Positions 56,205-64,000 of a stretch of 64,000 nucleotides of DNA are shown one piece after another. The DNA is taken from positions 868,001-932,000 of the forward strand of contig JAHNUO010000014.1 of assembly GCA_019787685.1 (NCBI GenBank), written 5' to 3'. The position numbers were made by a program, and so were the translations under genes. Source of the stretch: Chiua virens. Lineage: Eukaryota > Basidiomycota > Agaricomycetes > Boletales > Boletaceae. The stretch's first letter is position 1; each line of letters begins with the position of its first letter. Below the pieces are notes generated by a model. It was not told the origin of the DNA. It saw only the letters and a list, made by a program, of their open reading frames with translations, and made no database searches.

Positions 56205-57745
56205 GACGTGGTAGAGACCTTCTCTCCTGTATCCACCTCCCGGTCTGCCACCATCTAACCTCTGACGACACCATCCTTGCTGTCCTTAACACCCGCTTTC
56301 GCTCAGATTTACCCTACTCGAAAATAGGCACAACTCATCTACTCGTCGTCAACCCATACAAAACCTTCGCAAATATCAATGACGCCAGCGACAGAGTATG
56401 AAGAACGGTCGCCATAAAGACACCAGTCTTCGTGTTACCAGCTCAAGCCTCCTCCAACCTCGTCCCTATGAACTCACCGTGCAGATTTGCCTCCTTATGC
56501 CTTGCAAGAGACAGTCCCGCTCTGTCAGTCTTTCATCACTGCGCCTTCCTTCCTTCCTTCACATTCATGTTCAGTGGAATCACTGGCTCTGGAAAAACAT
56601 CCACTCTAAGCCTCCTCGTAGACCAGGTTCTATGGCTCTCTCCCATTCGAAGAAAGAGCTTCGCATGGCTAGCCAAGTCAAAACCCTTCACACCCTGCTT
56701 GATGCGTTTGGAAACGCAAAGTCCATATTAAATCCAAACGTATCACAGCACAGCTGTTATCTCGAGCTTCATTTCAACGAGCGTGGTCGCATCGAATCGG
56801 CTAAAGTTCTCGCGTTTGCGTTGGACAAGTCTAGACTCACTCGCCTCTCCCACGAGGAACGCACGTATCATATATTTTACCAATTCTTGGCTGGTGTGGC
56901 ACCGCGGGAGTGTGATTACTTCCACCTCAAGTACCCCTCCGAATATGCCCAGAGCCTTGGCCTCATCTGGTTGTTACCGTTTTCCCAGCGGACCTTTCAG
57001 CCATGACCTTATCGCCCTGGAGGAGGTGCGAGTTGCAATGCGCACACTCAGTTTCAAGCCAAAACACCTGTCCTCCATCTTTACCATCCTCGTTGCTATT
57101 CTCCTCTTGAGCAACATTCAGTTCGCAGAGGTGGCGCCAGGGATGTTTCCGCCCCCGTCTCAAACTTTCCTGTCCTCGAACGTGTCGCCCGTTTCCTTGG
57201 TGTTGCTCTGCATGGCTTTGCGCAGGCCTTGACGAACAAGACGAACAACGCTTGCAAGGAGGTGTATACCGTCCTTCTCAGCGTTGAGCGGAGTGTAGTC
57301 CAACATGGTGCGCTTATGCGCGACCTCTACGCCATTCTTTTCGCGTATGTTGTCGAGACGGCAAACCGCAAGGTTGTTCCCCCAAATCGTGGCGTTCTTC
57401 CCACCATCCAGTTCATTGCCTTCGGTTCCCCCGGTTTCCAGACACGTGGTCCCGTGGGTACCGGCTCAACGATGTTTGCAGGAACTGCTCCCCTCATCTC
57501 CGTCCTGAGCCTTTGAAAGCGGGTTTGATGAGTTTTGCACCAACTTTGCAGACAAGTTGGTGCAATCCTACGTCTTATCCCACACATTCGAGGACGGCGT
57601 TGGCTATAACGGCCACATTGTTGGTGATGGGATATCCCTTCCAACGATTGCCATGTAGGTGGCTCGGCTTGCGTTGAGCTCTTCCATGGCTCCCAGCTTA
57701 GTGAATGTGCGACACACAAGCCTGGCGGTATCCTGGGTTGTCGTG
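56205..57745 (+). pseudogene. class V chitin synthase, myosin-motor domain fragment
   Basis: In order, over changing frames: SDDTILAVLNTRFRSDLPYS, IGTTHLLVVNPYKTFANIN (56,260-56,385), PYELTVQICLLM, a P-loop GITGSGKTSTLSLL (56,575), LHTLLDAFGNAKSILNPNVS, YLELHFNERGRIESAKVL, LDKSRLTRLSHEERTYHIFY, QFLAGVAPRECDYFHL, AMRTLSFKPKHLSSIFT, ALTNKTNNACKEVYTVLLS, DLYAILFAYVVETANRKV and PGFQTRGPVGTGS. This is the N-terminal myosin-like motor of fungal class V/VII chitin synthases, which act at growing hyphal tips. The catalytic chitin synthase domain is absent. Several frameshifts. Confidence 0.85.
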
Positions 57746-57825
57746 ACGCCAGGCATCACGTACATTTATCGATTCTCTGAAATATCTGAGTGCCTCAGTT
57801 GCGGTGTAGTCATCGTAGTGGGCCG

Positions 57826-58290
57826 GGGCCCGGGGCCCTGTCAAAGAGGTCCTCTGTGATGTTGAACTCGCCTAGTAGGACGTCTACCGATCTGATCTGG
57901 AGGTGGTCTAGTTTGCGGCGTATCTCGTTCCAGAAGGGTGGGTGGTTCTGCGGTGCATTGGGGGCGTAGACATTGAGTATCGTTAGTGAGGAGCTGTCGG
58001 TCCATTTTACTGTCAGGAGGATTGCTCGGCCTGGGATTATATCTGTTGCTTGTGTTCTATCCGGGTTGATCCGTTCTTTGTTGATGACGAAGGCGACTCG
58101 GGTTCTGTTCTGGGGGTTTATGGATGGGAGCAGGGTGATCCGCTTGCCAAATAATCGCTGGATATCTGTTATGTGCGGGTGGTCAAGGTGGGTTTCCTGG
58201 AGACACAAGATACTCAATTGTTTCTTTCGCATAAGTCTATGGACGTCGGTCCATAATTTTGACATGTTATCGAACAGGAAAACATGGCGG
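57826..58290 (-). pseudogene. LINE endonuclease (APE-type) fragment
   Basis: The minus frame reads MSKLWTDVHRLMRKKQLSIL, CLQETHLDHPH, VAFVINKERINPDRTQ, LTVKWTDSSSLTILNVYAPN and VDVLLGEFNITEDLFDRAP. These are the N-terminal blocks of an APE-like endonuclease (QETH Glu; NVYAPN; the G-x-FN block, here GEFN where GDFN is usual). It ends in a GC-run (ggggcccggggccc) at 57,826, before the rest of the domain. It could belong to the same LINE family as the two 3' pieces in this window, which lack this part. Confidence 0.8.
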
Positions 58291-58299
58291 AGTGTGCGA

Positions 58300-60050
58300 A
58301 AAGAAAGGAGAGATCGTCCGAAAGGCTGTTGGGAGCGGTGTGAAGAGCGTCAAGGCGAGTCTCGGGAGGGCATCTCGGACGCAGTCGTCGACGCATCGGC
58401 CGATCCTCATGTTGCAGGTACGACTAGCTCTTGACTTGTAGCTCAAAGCCTCAGCTCACAGAAAAAGCCGTCGCTCCCCACTTGGCGATGTATGACCCCA
58501 CGTTGAAGACGTCTCCGCCATTTCCTTTTGACCCCTGCAAGAATGGGCCTGCTCCTGAGTAGCCCAAACTCTCACCCATCGTCAAATCAGCAGACTGGGA
58601 TCGTGGCGTGGTGTACGCCAATGCTCAGAATCTCGCTCGGACCGTGAGTCAACAGTTCTCAGACTCACAACTTGAATCCAACTCATGTGATCATTTCCGT
58701 TCCCAGCATCGTGACGCCCACAGTAGGTATAATTGTGGCCACTCGGAGCTTGTTGTAATAGCTTTTCCAGGCTTACACCAAACGAGCTCGAGAAGCTTTC
58801 AAAGGCATTCCCAATGTCGAGGTCACTGTCCGTGACGAAGGTACGATATATGCGATATATTTCTTATAAATCTAAGATCTTTCTTAGCTTGGGCTGCACA
58901 GAAGGGGGCGGTAAGTCTTATCGGCCAGGTTCTTTGCGGATTTACTGTATTTATGCTCCGCGCAGTGAACATTCCTTTCCGTGACCAGGGTACCGACAAA
59001 CCTGCCAAATTCCTTGAAATATACGCCGCTTCCATCTGCTTATGGATTTTTACTGAATCTTCAAAGACGCTACAAGGGTGCTCCTAATGCCAGGGACAGA
59101 CCGATCACCTTTGTCGGCAAGGGGCTTACATTCGATTCTGGAGGAATCAGTCTCAAGCCTGGTGTAGCACGTGGTTATACTCAGTCTTTGGATTAAGCAT
59201 AACGCGTCGGGTACTTAGGGCATGGAAGACATGCGGATCGACATGGGTGAGGTCTTTGTTCCATGTTGACGCTGAGATTACAATTAAGTACGTTATATAT
59301 AGGTGGCGCAGCTGCGGTTGTCGCATCCACCCTGGCGATCGCTCAACTCAAATTTCCGTATGTCATTTCTATGGCACCATTGCCCTCGATGAAATGAACT
59401 ATTCTGTTAGGATCAATGTGGTCACTATCACTCCGCTTTGCGAGAACTTGATCGGCCCGAGTGCAAACAAGCCGGATGCTGTGAGAGTGGCACCTTTACT
59501 CGGCTTGTCTAATTGACTAATATACCACATATTGTACTTCAGAATCTACGCAATGAATGACAAATCAGTGGAGATCGATAATACTGATACTGAGGGAAGA
59601 CTGATTCTTGCGGGCAAGGCTTGTCATCGCTGAATATCACTCGCTGGTCAAATCTGATCTACTGTTTTAGATGCACTCGCTATGCATCAACGCAGTTCAA
59701 CCCGAACGGTTATCGATGTCGCAATGTTGACTGAATAGGCTTATATTCTGTTTGTGTCGAGTGAAGGATTGACTCGTCCCTCACTTCTGTCGATGCATCA
59801 TCGCCAGCGCGGAGGGAAGCCTTGGTCCTGTATTCACCGGTACATGTGGCTGCGCACTGCAGGTTTGGTCTGTTTCTCGGTATTGGCTGCCGCGCAAAGT
59901 CCGGGTAAGCCTACATTGGAGAGATTGAGTACTGAATGCAATCGATAGCTGGTTGCGTACAGCTGTAGAATCTAAGAAGCAGACCTTACCGGAAATTACC
60001 TTGTTTATCAAAGTCAACGCAAGCCTTGCGATGGGTTCGATATAAAAGGT
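58300..60050 (+). pseudogene. leucyl aminopeptidase (M17) gene remnant
   Basis: In order: RKAVGSGVKSVKASLG (58,320), LKTSPPFPFDPCKNGPAPE, DWDRGVVYANAQNLART (58,600), an intron, AYTKRAREAFKGIPNVEVTV (58,775), [41 protein letters not shown] (59,100), MEDMRIDMGG, an intron, AAAVVASTLAIAQLKFPI, VTITPLCENLIGPSANKPD (59,430), VEIDNTDTEGRLILA (59,575) and STRTVIDVAML (59,700). The metal and catalytic motifs [16 protein letters not shown] and NTDTEGR are all recognisable. Stops, a spurious insert near 59,025 and a scrambled 3' end make it a pseudogene. Many introns are retained. Confidence 0.85.
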
Positions 60051-60278
60051 AAGATCTTGGGACTACGTAACGGCACTTAGGTCCGGCTAATTGCTCTCCG
60101 CCGAAAAGAAGGATTGAAGCGGGACCGCCATGGATTCAGAAGTTGTTCGGGTTCTGTGGGCCATACACCACAATGCAAGCGTCGATCTACTCCATCTGTT
60201 GAACAGCTTTGGAACACTGCCAGATTCATTCGTTGAAGTTCGCTGTCGCCTTAGAAATAGCCTTCTTGGTAACCATTT

Positions 60279-62930
60279 GTGATTAGAATCCTGTTCTACG
60301 CTCACGCCGCTTCTTCAGCCTCTCCTTTGTCGTCCGTTTTTGCCGCTGGCCTCCCGACAAGCCCCTCATCCCCTTTACAGGCTTACTCCCCAACAAGTAT
60401 TTCTCCTGTCTCGACAACTCTGTACGGCGTCCCTGGGGTTGAGCACTGCAGGTTGGAGGACGCTCAGCCTGGCCAGTCACCGTCACCAACCCACACAAAG
60501 GATCTTGGCTCCCCATTACCGGCTTCACTACTATCCCGCATGGAATATCGCTTGTCATCTGCGCGTTCCCAGCCGCTGTCTGGACCTTCGAATTATCCTT
60601 CCCCTGTTGCTCAGAGACGAGCAGAGCGGCAGACGACCAAGCCATACGAGAAACCCAAGAGGCCTATCAAGGTTGCCAACAGGTGTCAAACACGCGGAGC
60701 ACTACCGCCCGAGAAGCCCAAGAAATCCAAGAGATCTAGGCAGAAAGATCAAACCGTGTCGTGGGTTCCTCGGTCAGCTCCACATTTCCAGAAGCTTGAA
60801 GACCTTGACGGATTAATTGCGTTGCTGGGATCTGCGGAGTCATCAGCTGCAACCTGGGTTCGTGAAATCTCTCCGGCGTACAACACTTTGTCTGCGGATC
60901 TTCAATCTCTCAGGTCCATCGCAGAGCAATGCCGAGATCCTGATGACGACATGGCAGCCAGTCAAGTTTCCTCTCTCTCATCTGTTGTGGGGCAATGTCG
61001 CAATCTGCAGCAGAAGTCCATCCGAACCGATTTTGCCTTTATGATCAGTTGCATGCGGTTGACACTGAAGTGCCAGAAGTAAGCTTCTCTCTAATTTCTA
61101 CTTGTATGGATTAGCTGTTTTAGTGTCCGGATTCAAACTCAACAGAACCTACAAGGCTCCAAGTTTGTTAGGTGGCAGCTGGGGGTAGTCTTCATCTCCT
61201 AGTTCTGATCGCGGGTCTGGGATTGGGGATTGCAGAAAGCAGTTACCAAGATGTTAGGGAATCTCCCCTTAGAATTTGGAAATTTACTACGTATGGGAAC
61301 TAAATCTGATATTAAGGGTAGAACTCCCAGTAGGCAAATCATTACTTCAAATATTGTGCCCAGCATTTCTTGCATGATAAAGGCTTGGCCCATTCCCGTG
61401 GCCAGAATGTTTCCTGCTGAGGGTTTGCCACCTGAATTCTTGAGCAACAACCTGGCAAATACTGACGTCTTTTTTTATCATCTCAAAACTAAGTGAGGGG
61501 TGCAACTGATAGTTCTGTCTCACTGCTGACCATTCATTTAAGTTCATTTGGTCTCATTGACCGTGACATGGCATTATGGGAGTCCTGCTGTCTGAAAGGC
61601 TCGGAACCCCTATCCTTCTCCAGTCCATCGGTAATTTCACAGAACTACAGACTCCTATGGACTTCCAGAGTCGAACGCAAAGCAACTATAATATGCCAAC
61701 CTCCCTCCTGCTGGCACAGCCTTCTCCCTGTTTAATGATCCATGCATCATTTGACTGCTCTCACCAGGCAAATACATCTTTTCCTAGATCCCGTGAACCA
61801 ACTCAATGAGAAAAATGGACCGAGCATGAAAGGCAATTGGCAGAGGGCGCTCCTGCAGTAAAGGACTTGAAGGACTTCGAAGACAAGGCTTGTATAGTCA
61901 GTTTATCTGTAGAGCAGGAACTAATATTGTGAGGCTAGATGGCCAGCATGTATCCTAAAGGCATCAAACGTTCACAATGCCAGTGTATTTGAGTGCCAAT
62001 GGCAGTGCCTGGAGGGTAGGCAGTCTGAAATATAAGTGTTGCTAGGGCTTATTTGCTTAAGTAGCAACAATATCGACGTTAGGTGCAGTGGTGGAAGTCT
62101 TCTGGCTTTCATTTTTACCTCTATGCCTCCCCATCTCCAAGATACACTTTGGGACCTTTTGGCTTTGATTTGCCCAGCTTTATTTTTCACCTACTAAGTA
62201 TATTGCCTCAGATCAGCATGACCATCCAGCGAAGGATTTCCAAGCCATGCATTGGTCTTGGTACTTCAAATATGGGACATTGGTGAATACGCTGCATATA
62301 TTGAACTGGTAGTCAGCATGGCTGATACCTTAACCTCAGGGGCCTGAAGACATTCACCCATATTATTTAGACAGGGATGGCTGCACGCGTACAAATCATT
62401 CCCAGTTCACCCCTTATTTGTCTCAAGAAGCCTTCTATCACGAAGAGACATCACCTCTTTACAGAAGGCTTCAGGATCATGTTGGAATGGCTACAGCAGG
62501 CCATATGCATATTGTCTTTATAATGCCTCTAAACTAATGGATGTTACAGCTCAAGTCCTGGTTACCTGAAGAATACAAAGTAACTGCTCAACTTACCTCC
62601 GTGCTTCCAGAAAACACATCTTCCCCTGTGCATCCATTTACATGTTTGGTACTCAACTTCAACGCATGTACAAGAGTACATCGCGACTACGGCGACCTTC
62701 TTTTTTGTTTAGTCCTTACCTATTGGCCATTTTCAGGATGGCTCTTTGGTTCTAGTGGAGCCGGGTCTCGTTTTGGATCTGAGACAGGGTAATTTCGTAG
62801 TGTTCCGTTCAAGCGAAATCAGCCATTTCAATCTGAAGCATGCGGGTAGAAGGGCCTCTATTGTCCTATACTCAGACAGTACGTTGGAGAAAACCAGAAT
62901 AATTGGAAAATAACCTTTATACAAGGTGCT
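60279..62930 (+). pseudogene. TET/JBP-type 2-oxoglutarate dioxygenase gene, frameshifted
   Basis: The N-terminal exon, 60,279-61,082, is Ser/Pro-rich then basic (KPKKSKRSRQKD), with a helical region LEDLDGLIALLGSAESS..TDFAFMISCMRLTLK. A middle exon at 61,230-61,495 reads VTKMLGNLPLEFGNLLRMG..LPPEFLSNNLANTDVF. The catalytic exon is 62,541-62,920: WLPEEYKVTAQLTSVLP, PFTCLVLNFNACTRVHRDYG (Fe-binding H-x-D), LFCLVL, a one-base frame break, LVLVEPGLVLDLRQGNFVVF, SEISHFNL (distal His) and RRASIVLYSD (Arg for 2-oxoglutarate). This is the TET/JBP 5-methylcytosine oxygenase fold of the Agaricomycete expansion, reported to be linked with KDZ transposons. The frame break near 62,740 disables it, unless it is a sequence error. 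Confidence 0.75.
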
Positions 62931-62945
62931 TCCAGGAGGGAGATC

Positions 62946-63120
62946 TGTTAGAATATGATCCGTAGCAAACGGTGTGCGTCGATGTGTACAGCCACCGTGT
63001 TACATAATCACGTAGTTAGCTCTACCTTAGTGACTACATTACTAGGGTATCCTACAGGTCAGTACTTACACACTCTACCTGAATGACTACATTACTAGGG
63101 TATTCTACAGATTACCCCTT
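62946..63120. repeat. LTR-like sequence with internal repeat
   Basis: It begins TGTTAGAATATGATCC, directly after a purine-rich stretch (aggagggaga), as at a Copia internal/LTR border. A ~40-bp unit with tgactacattactagggta is repeated at about 63,030 and 63,080. No second copy in the window to confirm it. Confidence 0.35.
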
Positions 63121-63129
63121 CCATATTTC

Positions 63130-64000
63130 TACAAGACCCAAGTCAGGAGGATTAGACGGTGCTCAGGCTCTGCAGATTCATCGTACAAGATCATTTTATT
63201 ATTGGCAATGTTCTTTACATTCCCTTTACTATTTTAAACCTTGATGTCTATATAAGTTGATGCTGCACAAAGAGTATCGCTGGCAGGTTTTGAAGTGCTC
63301 GGGGTATCGGGCAACTTGAAAGGCGTGAATGAGGGGCGACGCTGTATGACGCCGTCAACAACTTTACTTCGGTACAAACTCTGTTCGCTGGCATGGCGCA
63401 CAAGCGCACAACCCGAAATAGCCCGACCCGGGTCTGGGCCGCTTGATTGGAGTCGTCAGACTACCGCTAGTACCAAAGTTAAAACAATGTTGCTCGTGAC
63501 GTCATGTGTATGCGCACCCTAGAGGTACTTGATGGGTAAGCTCGAACTCGAATATCACAGCTGCGTACTGCTAACGCACCCATCGTCACAATACTGTATC
63601 CCGCACTTGCCGCCGCGCATGCCTCAAAGGAAAACGCACAATTTCAGTTTGCCGATGCACGGGGCTTGAGATCATGTGTGATCGGATGATGAACGACAGG
63701 TACTACAGCTTGCGCATTGTCGAGAACGAGCAACAAGTTACAGGTCTCGAAGGAACCGGTAAGCCCGAAGTCCTGCATATTGTGCTCTTGGAAACAAGAG
63801 GTCTACGCGAAAGGGGCTGATAAGCACGTGTGCACCGGATGACATACCGCCACGGAAACTGCTTCCCCACGTTTTCGTGGATGGGGAGGAGCCTGCTTCT
63901 CGTCTGTTGGAAGACCTGTTGGAAAGGGATTGAGCTCGCATCAACTCTTCCGAGCTTCATTAGACTTTTTGGGTAAGATCCTTGCCCTTACGTTGGATTT
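63130..64000. other. no recognisable gene
   Basis: Only short frames on both strands: 63,295-63,522 plus and 63,703-63,960 minus. No motif, splice pattern or repeat that I can support. Confidence 0.4.

Noticed and set aside
63295..63960. Short frames near the window end
   Set aside because: No motif, no partner exon and no repeat support.

Overview
The window is nuclear DNA of a filamentous basidiomycete, most likely an Agaricomycete. Evidence: introns of about 45-60 bp with GT..AG ends; KDZ and Plavaka transposases; DUF6698 and other Agaricomycete-expanded gene families; a class V chitin synthase with a myosin motor; and the Agaricomycete type of TET/JBP dioxygenase. A Ceratobasidiaceae/Rhizoctonia-like source is possible but cannot be settled from the sequence. 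There is no operon logic. This is a transposon-rich accessory region with a few intact genes.

Layout. 1-13,613 holds a long inverted repeat (arms 1-4162 and 9452-13,613, identical wherever compared). Each arm carries the 3' part of a DUF6698 gene, a Copia integrase piece, a LINE inserted in the Copia, and a solo LTR inserted in the LINE. The 5.3-kb spacer holds the rest of the Copia, an apparently intact 7-exon gene and a G-rich 113-bp minisatellite that ends in a hairpin exactly at the arm junction. 12.7-21 kb: full DUF6698 gene, Plavaka (DUF6830) remnant, a SANT/Myb-like pseudogene and unclassified coding-like debris. 21-23.8 kb: no recognisable gene. 23.8-27.5 kb: two tandem P450 pseudogenes. 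27.9-28.8 kb: an intact 5-exon BAH-like gene. 28.9-30 kb: minisatellites and an LTR fragment. 30-38 kb: two Agaricomycete-type genes and a KDZ transposase split by a LINE with a 12-bp target duplication. 38-39.3 kb: a disordered ORF.

39.7-48.4 kb: two ~1.57-kb Helitron-like elements with matching ends (39,716-41,297 and 45,931-47,490), each coding for the same unknown Cys-containing protein; a Copia 3' LTR; a membrane-dipeptidase pseudogene broken by a 2.03-kb TIR element; and a SCY1-like pseudokinase pseudogene broken by the second Helitron-like element. 49-51.3 kb: an intact 4-exon gene with two Crinkler-type N-terminal modules and a kinase-like domain. 53-63 kb: a mosaic of intron-containing host gene fragments (protease-like, BEACH-WD40, chitin synthase motor, LINE endonuclease, leucyl aminopeptidase) followed by a TET/JBP-like dioxygenase gene with one frameshift. 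The last kilobase holds nothing recognised.

The strongest candidate for something undescribed is the pair of Helitron-like elements and their shared protein. Next come the giant inverted repeat with its hairpin junction, the TIR element with its internal empty site, and the double-header Crinkler-kinase. No similarity search was run; family names rest on recognition of motifs, and exon limits on manual frame checking.
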